Shown: piece by piece, positions 17,500 through 28,400 of the stretch
Numbering within the stretch: position 1 is the first letter of the stretch
How the letters are laid out: the number at the start of each line of letters is the position of its first letter
Assembly: GCF_021462265.1 (NCBI RefSeq)
Contig: NZ_JAJONF010000022.1
Location: 105,553-169,552 of the forward strand
Source of the DNA: Streptomyces shenzhenensis
GTDB taxonomy: Bacteria; Actinomycetota; Actinomycetes; Streptomycetales; Streptomycetaceae
DNA: 64,000 bases
Direction: 5' to 3'
Made by a program: the position numbers and the translations under genes
Notes under the pieces: model-generated
Told to the model about the DNA's origin: nothing
The model's database searches: none
What the model saw: the letters and a program-made list of their open reading frames with translations, nothing else

Positions 17500-19548
17500 T
17501 CAGACCGTGATGATCGCCGGGTCGCTCACCCCGGGCCGCCCGTTCTCCACGTGGCCGGCGAACCGCCGCACATATCTCGCGTCGGCGTCGGAGGTGACCG
17601 TCAGGTCGTACCACCGCTCGCTGTGGTTGAGGTGCACGATGTGCTTCACCACGGCCCCGGCACGCACCGTGAACGTGCGCCCCCGGCCGCCGTACCCGTC
17701 GGCCACCTTCAGCTTCACCGTGCCGCCGCCCCTGTTGGTGAAGGCCAGCTCGATGTCGTCGCCGTGCGGCCGGGCGGTGACCTCGGGTCCCGCCACCGTA
17801 CCGGAGCCCTGGAAGGTGCGCAGGAAGCCGTTCGGACCGTGCACGGTCAGGTCGTACGAGCCGCCCGAGTACACCGAGTTCCACGTGTCGGAGACGGACT
17901 TGCCGGCCTCGGTGGTGTAGGTCCAGGGACCGTCGGTGCGGTTGCCGGAGGTCACCAGGAAGGCCGCACCGGCCTGCGCGCCCGACGCGAAGGTGAGCGT
18001 GAACCTGCCGGCCGCCGGGTCCAGCGAGCCGTCCACCACCGGGGCGTACCTGAGCGGCCGGGTGGGCCGCGAGCCGCGCTCCTGCCTGGGCAGCGACGGG
18101 TTCGCGGGCGGGGTGGGCACGTAGTCGGGGTGGCGCTTGTCGTCCGGCGGCCGGTAGCCGTCCGTGGACGGCAGCGTGACCGGCTTGACGTCCTTGCGGG
18201 AGAAGTCGAACGCGGAGGTCAGGTCGCCGCTGACGGTACGCCGCCAGGGCGAGATGTTGGGCTCGTGGACGCCGAAGCGGGCTTCCATGAACCGGATGAT
18301 CGAGGTGTGGTCGAGCGTCTCGGAGCAGACGTAACCGCCCTTGCTCCACGGCGAGACGACGAGCATCGGGACCCGCTGGCCGAGGCCGTAGGCGCTGGCG
18401 GGGTGGCTCGCGTTGCCCTTGAAGAGGTCCAGGCTCGGGTCGACCGTGGACTTGCCCTGCGCCGCGGAGGACGGCGGGAACGGCGGGATCAGGTGGTCGA
18501 AGAAGCCGTCGTTCTCGTCGTAGGTGATGAACAGGGCCGTCTTCGCCCAGACGGCGGGGTCGGCGGTGAGCGCGTCGAGGACCTGGGAGAGGTACCAGGC
18601 GCCGTAGTTCGCGGGCCAGTTGGGGTGCTCGGTGAAGGCCTCGGGGGCGACCACCCAGGAGATCTGCGGAAGCTTGCCCGCCTTGACGTCGGCCTTCAGC
18701 CGGTCGAAGAAGCCCTCGCCCTTGGTCGCGTCGGTGCCGGTGCGGGCCTTGTCGTACAGCGGGTCGCCGGGCTGGGCGTTCTGGTACTGCTTGAAGTAGA
18801 GCAGCGAGTTGTCGCCGTAGTTGCCGCGGTAGGCGTCCTGGATCCAGCCCCAGCCGCCGGCCGCGTCCAGGCCGTCGCCGACGTCCTGGTAGACCTTCCA
18901 GGAGACGCCGGCCTTCTCCAGGCGCTCCGGGTACGTCGTCCAGCTGTAGCCGGCCTCGTCGTTGCCGAGGACCGGACCGCCGCCCTGGCCGTCGTTGCCC
19001 GTGTACCCCGTCCACATGTAGTAGCGGTTCGGGTCGGTGGAGCCCATGAACGAGCAGTGGTAGGCGTCGCAGACGGTGAAGGCGTCGGCGAGCGCGTAGT
19101 GGAACGGGATGTCGTCCCGGTTCAGGTACGCCATGGTCGTGGAGCCCTTGGCCGGCACCCACTTGTCGTACTTGCCGCCGTTGACGGCGGTGTGCGTGTC
19201 GTTCCAGCCGTGCGGGAGGTCCTGGAGGAAGGCGAGACCCAGGTCGTCGGCGTCCGGGTGGAAGGGCAGGATGTCCTTGCTGCCGTCCGACTGCTTCCAG
19301 ACGGACTTGTCGTTCTGGGTGACCGGACGCGGGTCCCCGAAGCCGCGGACGCCGCTGAGGGTGCCGAAGTAGTGGTCGAAGGACCGGTTCTCCTGCATCA
19401 GGACGACGATGTGCTCGACATCCTCGATCGACCCCGTGCGGTGGTTCGCGGGCAGCGCGGCGGCGCGCTGGATGCTGTTGGACAGCGCGGTGAACGCCGT
19501 TGTGGCGCCCGCGAGTTGTAGAAATCGGCGCCGGTTGACTTCGGGCAT
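17500..19548 (-). CDS. Phosphocholine-specific (non-haemolytic-type) phospholipase C, Tat-exported
   Basis: A 682-aa acid-phosphatase-superfamily phospholipase. The N-terminus MPEVNRRRFLQLAGATTAF is a twin-arginine signal. The metal/active-site motif QENRSFDHYFGTLSGVRGFGD is at about residues 52-72, and WSKGGYVCSETLDHTSIIRFME sits near the end of the catalytic domain. The C-terminal about 200 residues hold two DUF756-like beta domains with YDLTV repeats. It hydrolyses phosphatidylcholine or sphingomyelin outside the cell, releasing phosphocholine, usually for phosphate scavenging. ATG 19548 is chosen for the Tat signal; the longer open frame upstream is non-coding in character. Confidence 0.94.
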   Translation of the reverse strand: MPEVNRRRFLQLAGATTAFTALSNSIQRAAALPANHRTGSIEDVEHIVVLMQENRSFDHYFGTLSGVRGFGDPRPVTQNDKSVWKQSDGSKDILPFHPDADDLGLAFLQDLPHGWNDTHTAVNGGKYDKWVPAKGSTTMAYLNRDDIPFHYALADAFTVCDAYHCSFMGSTDPNRYYMWTGYTGNDGQGGGPVLGNDEAGYSWTTYPERLEKAGVSWKVYQDVGDGLDAAGGWGWIQDAYRGNYGDNSLLYFKQYQNAQPGDPLYDKARTGTDATKGEGFFDRLKADVKAGKLPQISWVVAPEAFTEHPNWPANYGAWYLSQVLDALTADPAVWAKTALFITYDENDGFFDHLIPPFPPSSAAQGKSTVDPSLDLFKGNASHPASAYGLGQRVPMLVVSPWSKGGYVCSETLDHTSIIRFMEARFGVHEPNISPWRRTVSGDLTSAFDFSRKDVKPVTLPSTDGYRPPDDKRHPDYVPTPPANPSLPRQERGSRPTRPLRYAPVVDGSLDPAAGRFTLTFASGAQAGAAFLVTSGNRTDGPWTYTTEAGKSVSDTWNSVYSGGSYDLTVHGPNGFLRTFQGSGTVAGPEVTARPHGDDIELAFTNRGGGTVKLKVADGYGGRGRTFTVRAGAVVKHIVHLNHSERWYDLTVTSDADARYVRRFAGHVENGRPGVSDPAIITV

Positions 19549-20215
19549 GGGGAAGCGACCTCTCATCCTGACGCACGGGATGGCCGGAACAGGGCGGATT
19601 GTGCGCGGTGCGAGTTTTCCAAGGTCATCGAACGTCAGGGAAGGGTCAGGTGGCGCCGATGTGAAAGTCGGCGGTACGTGGGGTGAGTAGCCGGCGGGCG
19701 GGAGGAGGCGACATGGCCGTCGCCGTCTCCTGGAGCGGCCGGTGCGGGTGAGCGCGGCCACGGCGACGACGGCGCTCGGCCACACGGCCCTTTTCGGCGG
19801 AAGGCGGTGCGTTTCGTCGGACGGCTCCCGGTGCGCACGGCGCATGACCCGGGGCCCCCGGGCCGTCGACGCCGCCGACGGCGCGTGCGTACGACATGTG
19901 CCGCGGGGAGTCCGGGCGCGGCGGATCCGGGTGCGCGGGCGTACGAGATCCGGCCGGCACCTGGGGCGCGCAGGGGGTGCGCACGCACTCCACGCCGGGC
20001 GTGCGGTCCTGCGTGGCGGACGCCTTCGCCGGCTCAGGTCGCCGTGCGGTACCAGGAGCACGCGGAGACGGTGACCGACGAGGACTGCACCGAAGGCATC
20101 CGGTCCAAGCCGGCCGTGGCTCCTCGCCGACGGACAGCCACGTCAAGAGCCCGGCGCGGCTCCCCGGCGCGGCCGCCTGGTGACGGCCGCCGCCCTGCCC
20201 GGGCCCAGGACGGGT
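19549..20215. other. 667-bp gap between phospholipase and catalase genes
   Basis: No convincing gene. The 90 bp nearest the phospholipase hold three roughly 11-bp-spaced TGAC units on the minus strand (around 19630-19660). They weakly resemble PHO-box spacing for PhoP, which often controls phospholipases. The remainder is GC-biased sequence with frames lacking family similarity. Confidence 0.35.
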
Positions 20216-20248
20216 GTGCGCCCGGCCCCGGGACGGGGCCGGGCGCAC
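20216..20248 (-). terminator. Strong hairpin terminator of the catalase gene
   Basis: GTGCGCCCGGCCCC, loop GGGAC, then GGGGCCGGGCGCAC: a perfect 14-bp stem starting 21 nt beyond the katE stop. There is no U-tract, as is usual for actinobacterial terminators. Confidence 0.8.
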
Positions 20249-20269
20249 AGGACGATGTGGTTCAGGGAC

Positions 20270-22561
<2,292 letters not shown>

Positions 22562-22722
22562 CGGTACCACTCCTTCGCATCTGGCGGGCCGCCGTACGTC
22601 GCGGCCTGCTGTTCTCTGAGCGCGGACACCCCCTGAACCGGCTACGCCCGCGTACCCGGGCGGCCGCGGTCCAGGCACGGATTCCGCGATCGGATCACAC
22701 CGGTCCGGTGGTGGCCGACGGC

Positions 22723-23095
22723 TCAGCGCCGTACCACGCGCAGCTCGCGCAGCGACGGGTCGGCGGCGTCCGGGACGAGGACGCCGTGGTCGGCGCCGCT
22801 GCGCAGGTAGTGGAGGACCTCCTCGGTGATCACCTCGCCGGGGCGATCACGGGCACGCCCGGCGGATACGGGCTGATCATCTCGGCGGCGATCCGGCCCG
22901 CCGCCCGCTGTGCGGGCACGTGCTCGGCCGCGGCGAAGAAGGCGTCACGCGGCAGCATGGCCTGCTCCGGCTCCAGCGCGGGTGGCTCGGGAAGGTGCAC
23001 CCACTGCCGGTGCCCGAGGGAGCCGGCGTTCTCGACCAGGGCGTGCAGGGCGTCGAGGAGGATCTTCTCGGTCTCGTCGTCGTCGGCGCGGAGAG
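22723..23095 (-). pseudogene. Remnant of an Orn/Lys/Arg decarboxylase C-terminal domain
   Basis: On the minus strand, three successive frames give a continuous decarboxylase C-terminus: TEKILLDALHALVENAG, then LEPEQAMLPRDAFFAA and ISPYPPGVPVI, then GEVITEEVLHYLRSGADH ending in LRELRVVRR and stop. The ISPYPPGVP and LRSGADHGVLVPDAADP elements are typical of the Orn/Lys/Arg decarboxylase C-terminal domain. Two single-base losses in cytosine runs break the frame, and the catalytic PLP domain is absent because the PadR gene begins immediately upstream. Clearly non-functional. Confidence 0.78.
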
Positions 23096-23674
23096 TCAGT
23101 CACTTTGTTGACTATGGACCGCCGCCCGCTGTGCGAGTCTGCGCAGTACCAGGTCGCCCCACTGGAGGTTCTCGCGCTCGAAGGACATGCCGCGCAGCAG
23201 GGTGAGGTAGGGGCCGACGCGCTCGGCTTCGGCGAAGTACGCCTCCTCCGAGCGGCCGGCGAGCAGGCGCTGCCGGATCCGTTCGTAGCGGGCCAGTTTG
23301 GCGGTGGCCCACTCCATGCGCTCGGCGACGGCGGCGCGGACCGCGTCGAGGTCGCCGGCGTCCGCGCACTGCACCTTGACCAGCAGCTCGTCGCGGACCA
23401 CGGACGGCCGCGCGGGGGGCTCGGCCGTATAGGCGCGGACGGCGTCACGACCGGCCGGGGTGAGGGAGAAGAGCCGTTTGTTGGGGCGCCGTTCCTGCTC
23501 GACGACGCGGGCGGTGACCAGCCCGTCGGCCTCCATGCGCTCCAGTTCGCGGTAGAGCTGCTGGGGCGTCGCGGCCCAGAAGTTGGCGACCGTCGCGTCG
23601 AATCCCTTGGCGAGGTCGTATCCGGAGGCCTCGCCCTCCAGCAGGGCGGCCATCACCGCATTCCGCAGAGCCAT
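23096..23674 (-). CDS. PadR-family transcriptional regulator
   Basis: A 192-aa protein. The N-terminal winged helix is typical of PadR: NAVMAALLEGEASGYDLAKGF, PQQLYRELERMEADGLV and the wing RRPNKRLFSLTPAGRDAV. A C-terminal coiled helical dimerisation domain follows (RAAVAERMEWATAKLARYERI). It is divergent from a SnoaL-like gene, and the short intergenic region contains a perfect-arm palindrome, so it probably represses itself and its neighbour. The gene truncates the decarboxylase remnant at its 3' side, suggesting it arrived by insertion. Confidence 0.93.
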   Translation of the reverse strand: MALRNAVMAALLEGEASGYDLAKGFDATVANFWAATPQQLYRELERMEADGLVTARVVEQERRPNKRLFSLTPAGRDAVRAYTAEPPARPSVVRDELLVKVQCADAGDLDAVRAAVAERMEWATAKLARYERIRQRLLAGRSEEAYFAEAERVGPYLTLLRGMSFERENLQWGDLVLRRLAQRAAVHSQQSD

Positions 23675-23675
23675 G

Positions 23676-23695
23676 GGTGCACGCTAGCATGCACC
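23676..23695. promoter_or_regulatory. Candidate PadR operator
   Basis: GGTGCACGCTAGCATGCACC: 6-bp arms GGTGCA/TGCACC around a GCTAGC centre. It sits 1 nt from the padR start codon in the padR/SnoaL intergenic region, a position suited to autorepression. Confidence 0.55.
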
Positions 23696-23728
23696 TAGTC
23701 AACTTTTTGAATAGGTGAGGTGGACCCC

Positions 23729-24133
23729 ATGCGTGCTGTGCACCCCTTCCGTGAGGCCGTCGAGAACGGCGACATGGACGCCGTGGCGGCCCTGCTGGCC
23801 GACGACGTCGTCTTCACCAGCCCGGTCGCCTTCAAGCCGTATCCGGGCAAGGCGATCACGGCCGCGATCCTGCGCGCGGTGTCGCAGGTGTTCGAGGACT
23901 TCGCCTATGTGCGGGAGATCGCGAACCCGGACGGCCGCGACCACGCCTTCGTGTTCACGGCGGCGGTCGCCGGCAAGAAGCTCCAGGGCTGCGACTTCCT
24001 GCACTTCGACGAGGACGGGAAGATCGACGAGTTCACGGTGATGGTGCGCCCCCTGTCGGCCGCGCAGGCGCTGTCCGAGGCGATGGGCGCCCGCTTCGAC
24101 CAGATCGCCCAGGAGGCCGCCGCCGCGCGGTGA
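23729..24133 (+). CDS. SnoaL/NTF2-like domain protein
   Basis: A 134-aa single-domain protein with the alpha+beta barrel pattern of NTF2-like polyketide-cyclase or ketosteroid-isomerase relatives: FREAVENGDMDAVAALLADDVVFTSPVAFKPYPGK, then VFTAAVAGKKLQGCDFLHFDEDGKI. The enzymatic activity cannot be told. ATG 23729 is preferred over GTG 23720 because GGTGAGG lies 8 nt upstream. It is divergent from padR across a palindromic operator, so it is probably the regulated target, perhaps in detoxification. Confidence 0.85.
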   Translation: MRAVHPFREAVENGDMDAVAALLADDVVFTSPVAFKPYPGKAITAAILRAVSQVFEDFAYVREIANPDGRDHAFVFTAAVAGKKLQGCDFLHFDEDGKIDEFTVMVRPLSAAQALSEAMGARFDQIAQEAAAAR

Positions 24134-24359
24134 CCCCGGCCGGCCGCGGGACTCGGCGCATGGCCGCTTGCCGTGACCGGCCGCGGGCGCTCGTCCGGAA
24201 CGGAGCCCGGTACCGGAGGCGTGGGCCGGCTCGGGCTCCGCACAGCGACGGCCGGGCGGTACCGCGTGGCTCGCCCGCCGCCCGGACGCGGCCGACGCCG
24301 GGTACCGCGAACGCGGTCCTCCGCGGCCACGCCACCCCACCGGGTACGGGTCCCTCACC

Positions 24360-24962
24360 TCACCCCTTGCCACCGCTGAAGTTCCGCCACTGGGGCCCGA
24401 TCCGCCGCCATTCCGCGTCCCATTCGGCGAGGCGGCGGCGCATCAGCCGGCGGCGGACCGCCCAGCCGCCGCCCCACACCGCGGCGGCGACGAGCGGGCT
24501 CACGAGGGCGGCGGTCGCCAGGGACTGGCAGGTGACCTCGGCCTGGCTCGGGGGCGCTGAGACGGGCCGGTCGGCGCGGTCCACCCAGACCCGCACCTGA
24601 CTGTCCGTCCTGGCCGTGGACAGAACCTTGGCCAAACCCGTGCGGGTGGTTCCGTCCGCGTCCGTCCAGCGCACGGTGACCCACGACTTCCCCACGTCGT
24701 AGCCGGTGAGGACGGGTGAGCCGGCCGCCGCGTTCCCGGTCAGCCGGGCCGACACCTGATGGATGGCGGCCCGTCGATCGGCGAAGCCCCGGTGCACGGT
24801 CGTGCCGGCCGCCCCGCCGGCGAGCAGCCCGCCGAGGAGGGCCACGGCCCAGACGGCGAGCACGATCCAGGCCTCCACGACGTCGCTGTGGCGGCGCAGC
24901 GGATTGCGCCGCCAGCGCCAGAGGGGTCTTCTGGCCACGGGTACGCGACACGTGCTGGTCAT
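24360..24962 (-). CDS. Rv1733c-family membrane protein
   Basis: A 200-aa protein with two membrane helices, near residues 30-52 (AWIVLAVWAVALLGGLLAGGA) and 148-168, separated by an external domain with TDADGTTRTGLAKV and VRVWVDRADRPVSAPPS. This is the pattern of the M. tuberculosis Rv1733c family. Rv1733c itself belongs to the DosR dormancy regulon there. No catalytic function is known. It is close to the CBS-BON and kinase genes, supporting a dormancy-type cluster. Confidence 0.85.
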   Translation of the reverse strand: MTSTCRVPVARRPLWRWRRNPLRRHSDVVEAWIVLAVWAVALLGGLLAGGAAGTTVHRGFADRRAAIHQVSARLTGNAAAGSPVLTGYDVGKSWVTVRWTDADGTTRTGLAKVLSTARTDSQVRVWVDRADRPVSAPPSQAEVTCQSLATAALVSPLVAAAVWGGGWAVRRRLMRRRLAEWDAEWRRIGPQWRNFSGGKG

Positions 24963-25014
24963 GGTCCGCCGCCTCCTTCCGGGATCCGGGACGTCCGGCC
25001 GCGGGCGGGCTGCC

Positions 25015-25704
25015 TCAGCCCGGTGGGACGTGCTCCGGGCCGGGAAGATCGGGGTCGAGGTCCGGTCGGCGGGGCGGCCCGGCGAGCGCGCACTCCACGG
25101 CGACCACGCCGTCGACGCCCCGCACCCACCCGGCGGCCACCGGAATCAGCGCGGTGTCCGAGACGCGGCCGGTGAGGGTGACGACGCCGTCACGGACCCG
25201 CACCCGCACCTGTTGCGCCGAGCCGGAGAAGAGGTGCGGGACGATGTCGCGCCGGATCTCCTCGGCGATGTCCTCGTCGTCCCGCAGGAACACCTTGAGC
25301 AGGTCGGCACGGCTCACGACGCCCCGCAGCAGGCCCTCGTCGTCGATCACCGGAAGGCGTTTGACGCCGTGCCGGGCCATCGTGCGCGCCGCCTCGGGCA
25401 GGGTGGCCTCGGGATGGACGGTGACGGCGGGTACGGTCATCAGCTCCCCGGCGGTGACGGCCGCCGCCGCGCCGCGGTCGGCCTTGGGCAGACGGCCGGC
25501 GACGTCACCGCGGGCCTGCTCCTTGCGCAGCAGATCGGCCTCCGAGACGACTCCGACGACCCGGCCGTCGTCGTCGAGGACGGGGGCCGCGCTCACCTGC
25601 CACCGCTGCATGGCCTTCACGATGTCCTTGAACGGCGCGCCGTGGCGCAGGGCGAGAACCGTGTGGGTCATCACGTCGTTCACGATGTGCGGGGCGCCGG
25701 TCAT
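25015..25704 (-). CDS. Twin CBS-domain protein with C-terminal BON domain
   Basis: A 229-aa protein. CBS 1 covers about residues 8-60 (VNDVMTHTVLALRHGAPFKD, VVGVVSEADLL) and CBS 2 about 85-140 (AGELMTVPAVTVHPEATL, LLRGVVSRADLL). BON follows at about 150-215 (VRVRVRDGVVTLTGRVSDTAL). CBS pairs bind adenosine nucleotides, and BON may bind phospholipid. This architecture is common in the hypoxia/dormancy clusters of actinobacteria. ATG 25704 follows GGAGGTCGCC. A GGCCGAACGGTCC palindrome lies about 70 bp upstream. Confidence 0.92.
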   Translation of the reverse strand: MTGAPHIVNDVMTHTVLALRHGAPFKDIVKAMQRWQVSAAPVLDDDGRVVGVVSEADLLRKEQARGDVAGRLPKADRGAAAAVTAGELMTVPAVTVHPEATLPEAARTMARHGVKRLPVIDDEGLLRGVVSRADLLKVFLRDDEDIAEEIRRDIVPHLFSGSAQQVRVRVRDGVVTLTGRVSDTALIPVAAGWVRGVDGVVAVECALAGPPRRPDLDPDLPGPEHVPPG

Positions 25705-25774
25705 GGCGACCTCCAGGGTTCGGCTGCCGTGGTCCGACACCCTCCAGAATCGGTCATCCGGGCCCTGAGGGCAT

Positions 25775-25788
25775 AGGCCGAACGGTCC
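25775..25788. promoter_or_regulatory. DevR/OsdR-like box upstream of the CBS-BON gene
   Basis: AGGCCGAACGGTCC, an interrupted palindrome GGxCCG-N2-CGGxCC about 70 bp upstream of the CBS-BON start. It matches three sites near 28600-28702 and resembles the motif described for DosR/OsdR regulators. Confidence 0.45.
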
Positions 25789-25856
25789 CGTTTCGGGTTC
25801 CCGGCCCGCTCCGGGCCGGGCAGGGGCGCGGGTCGGGCAGCGCCGGTGATTCGAGG

Positions 25857-27629
25857 CTACGGCTCCCCCACCGGCACCCGCCACACCAGCGTCGTACCCC
25901 CGCCCCCGGCACCCGCCGGGGACTCCCACTCCAGACGCCCACCGAGTTCCTCAGCCCGCTCCGCCATGTTGCGCAGCCCACTGCGCCGCCCCCCGGGTGC
26001 GATACCCACCCCGTCGTCCCTGACCGTCAGCACCAGCTCCCGCCCGTCGGTCACCAGCACCACCTCGACACGGCCGGCACGCGCATGCCGGGCCACGTTC
26101 GTCAAAGCCTCCGACAGAACAGCCACCACATGATCCGCGATCTCCTTGGGCACCTCCGTGTCGATCAGCCCCTCCATCCGCACACTCGGCGCGAACCCCA
26201 GCGCCCCCGCCGCCTCACCCGCCACCCGCACCGCACGAGCCCGCAGCCCCGTACCCGCCCCGCCCTCCCGCGCCCGCAACCCGAAAATCGTCGACCGAAT
26301 GATCTTGATTGTCTCGTCCAGATCATCCACCGCCCGCAACACCCGCTCCGACGCCTCCGAATGCTCGATGAACCGCCCCGCACTCTGCAACGTCATCCCC
26401 GTCGCGAACAACCGCTGAATCGCCAGGTCATGCAGATCCCGCGCAATCCGGTCCCGGTCCTTGAGCACCGCGATCTCCTCGGCGTCCCGCCGCCGCTCCG
26501 CCAGTTCCATCGCAAGAGCCGCCTGCGCCGCGAACACCTCAAGCGGCTCCGTCTCCTCCACCGTGAACAACGGCCCCCCCGCCTCCCGCGCCAGCAACAC
26601 CACGCCCCGCACCCCACCCGGACCACCAGCGCCATCCGCACCACCAGTCCCGCCGGTACCACCGGTACCACCGGTACCGATGGGAATGGCCACCGCCGGT
26701 CCCAACCCCGCAAAACGCGGCGGCTCAGCCGAGACCCGCTCGTCATGCAGCACATCCGCACTGATCACCGCCGCCCCCCGGGAGAACGCCAGCCCCATCA
26801 ACGTACGGTCCGCGGACAGCACCAGCCCCCGATGATCCTCCGCATCCACCCCCACCGCGATCTCCACCGCCAGCGACCCTGTCTCCTCCATCGGCGTCGC
26901 CACCGCCGCCAGAGCCGAACCAGTGATCTCCCTCGCCCGCTCCGCTATCAGCCCAAGCGCCTCACCACTCACACTGCCCGACATCAGACGGTGGCTGATC
27001 TCCGCACTCGCCCGCAGCCACCGCTCACGCAACCGCGACTCCTCGTACAGACGCGCATTGTCGATCGCCACCCCCGCCGCCACCGCCAGCGTCGACGTCA
27101 CCGACACGTCCTCCTCGTCGAACAGCCCCCCGCCCCGCTTCTCCGTCAGATACAGATTCCCGAACACCTGGTCACGGACCCGGATCGGAACCCCCAGAAA
27201 CGTGTTCATCGGCGGATGATTCGGCGGGAAACCGTACGACGCCGGATGCTCGGACAGCTTCGTCAGCCGCAACGGCTCCGGACGACGGATCAGCTCCCCC
27301 AGAATCCCGTGCCCCTCCGGGAACGGACCGATCCGCACGATCTGCTCCTCCGTCACCCCCACCGTATGAAAGGCCGACAACCGCCTGCCGTCCGGCCCGA
27401 TCACACCAAGTGCCGCGTACTCCGCATCCACCAGCACCGCCGCGGCCTCCACAATGCTGTGCAGAGCCTGCTCCAGATCCAGCTCCCTGCCGACCGAAAG
27501 CACCGCCTCCAGCAGACTGTGCACCCGGTCCCGGGTCCCCCGCGCGGCATCCAACCGCGCCTGCAACTCCTCCAGCAGCTCATCCAACCTCAGCTGCGGC
27601 AACCGCACCCGGGCCTCGTCGCTCTCCAC
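25857..27629 (-). CDS. GAF-domain sensor histidine kinase (DevS/OsdK-like)
   Basis: A 590-aa soluble kinase. An N-terminal helix (QLRLDELLEELQARLDAARGTRDRVHSLLEAVL) leads into GAF 1 (residues about 60-205, AEYAALGVIGPDGRRLSAF). GAF 2 spans about 225-385. A HisKA_3 dimerisation domain with RDRIARDLHDLAIQRLF carries the phosphorylated His, and a HATPase follows (LSEALTNVARHA, RDDGVGI). This architecture is shared with mycobacterial DevS/DosT and S. coelicolor OsdK. GTG 27629 is chosen because GGAGGAG lies just upstream. A run of GTG triplets (TGGTGGTGG-type Gly-Thr-Gly) expands GAF 2. No response-regulator gene is adjacent. Confidence 0.92.
   Translation of the reverse strand: MESDEARVRLPQLRLDELLEELQARLDAARGTRDRVHSLLEAVLSVGRELDLEQALHSIVEAAAVLVDAEYAALGVIGPDGRRLSAFHTVGVTEEQIVRIGPFPEGHGILGELIRRPEPLRLTKLSEHPASYGFPPNHPPMNTFLGVPIRVRDQVFGNLYLTEKRGGGLFDEEDVSVTSTLAVAAGVAIDNARLYEESRLRERWLRASAEISHRLMSGSVSGEALGLIAERAREITGSALAAVATPMEETGSLAVEIAVGVDAEDHRGLVLSADRTLMGLAFSRGAAVISADVLHDERVSAEPPRFAGLGPAVAIPIGTGGTGGTGGTGGADGAGGPGGVRGVVLLAREAGGPLFTVEETEPLEVFAAQAALAMELAERRRDAEEIAVLKDRDRIARDLHDLAIQRLFATGMTLQSAGRFIEHSEASERVLRAVDDLDETIKIIRSTIFGLRAREGGAGTGLRARAVRVAGEAAGALGFAPSVRMEGLIDTEVPKEIADHVVAVLSEALTNVARHARAGRVEVVLVTDGRELVLTVRDDGVGIAPGGRRSGLRNMAERAEELGGRLEWESPAGAGGGGTTLVWRVPVGEP
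26651..26680. repeat. 9-bp microsatellite in the GAF kinase gene
   Basis: Three tandem CCGGTACCA units encode a Gly-Thr-Gly run within GAF 2, followed by more Gly-rich codons. It is in frame and could vary in length between strains without breaking the gene. Confidence 0.6.
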
Positions 27630-27959
27630 CGCACTCCTCCGACCCCGTCGACTCGCAAACCGGCAGGTCCGATCAAGCCCACCGTAGTGGGCACCGACCG
27701 CATCGGGCACCCGGATGATGCAAGTCACAGGCCCCCAAGCGGCTCCACCGTCTCACGCCGGGCCGGACAGCCACCCCGGGGGCAGGGGGCTGTGCCGATA
27801 TGCGGCTGCCGCCGCGCGGGCGCGACCGGCCCCCACCGGCCCGCGGGTGGTCACCGGCCGGTTCGGCACCGCCGGAATCGGCCGCCGCGGCTGAGCACCG
27901 CCGCGGCGGAAGGGAAGAGCGGAGCGGGGAACTGTGCGCCGGTGGGGGCGCAAGGATCT
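27630..27959. other. 330-bp gap upstream of the GAF kinase
   Basis: Contains the putative kinase promoter region (27630-27720) and dispersed repeat copy 4 at 27776-27834 (GGGGGCTGTGCCGATATGCG, then GCTGCCGCCGCGCGGGCGCG). The rest shows no gene. The repeat lies downstream of the flavin-binding-protein stop. Confidence 0.55.
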
Positions 27960-28400
27960 TCAGGAGACGGCGTCCAGGCCGTACCGGGTGCGGCCACCGG
28001 TCAGTTCGCGCCCGGTGACCAGCTCGGGGTCGATGCGGACGAAGACCTCCCGCGGGGACGGTGCCCAGGACCTGGGGCCCTCGCGGAGGAGCCTCTCGTG
28101 TTCGCGGGGGTCGCCGACCACACTCGCGTGGCCGGTCACCACGACGCTCCAGCCGGCCTGCGCGACAGCGTCCACCTCGTCCGCCTCGAAGGCGACGACG
28201 GCACCGTCGACGGCCCGCACCAGCTCCGAGGACTCGGACGTGCGCAGGACCACCGCTCCGTCGCGGTCCAGACCGAAGTTGACGGGCAGCACGGCCGGAA
28301 GCGCCCCGCGCGTGTGGACGATACGGCCGACCGGCACCCGGGCGAGCAGCCCCAGGCACTCCCGCCGGTCGAGTTCACGGAATCCGTCGTTGGCATACAT
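27960..28400 (-). CDS. Pyridoxamine-5'-phosphate-oxidase-like flavin-binding protein
   Basis: A 146-aa split-barrel protein: LDRRECLGLLARVPVGRIVHT, ALPAVLPVNFGLDRDGAVVLRT, VAFEADEVDAVAQAGWSVVVTGHASVV and a final RIDPELVTGRELT. This is the actinobacterial PNPOx-like family that binds FMN, F420 or haem-related ligands. Members are often within DosR-type regulons. Specific activity unknown. It lies between the GAF kinase and the STAS gene in the dormancy-type block. Confidence 0.87.
   Translation of the reverse strand: MYANDGFRELDRRECLGLLARVPVGRIVHTRGALPAVLPVNFGLDRDGAVVLRTSESSELVRAVDGAVVAFEADEVDAVAQAGWSVVVTGHASVVGDPREHERLLREGPRSWAPSPREVFVRIDPELVTGRELTGGRTRYGLDAVS

Noticed and set aside
16247..19576. 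A 1109-codon minus-strand frame
   Set aside because: Antisense and out-of-frame shadow of the phospholipase and EamA genes.
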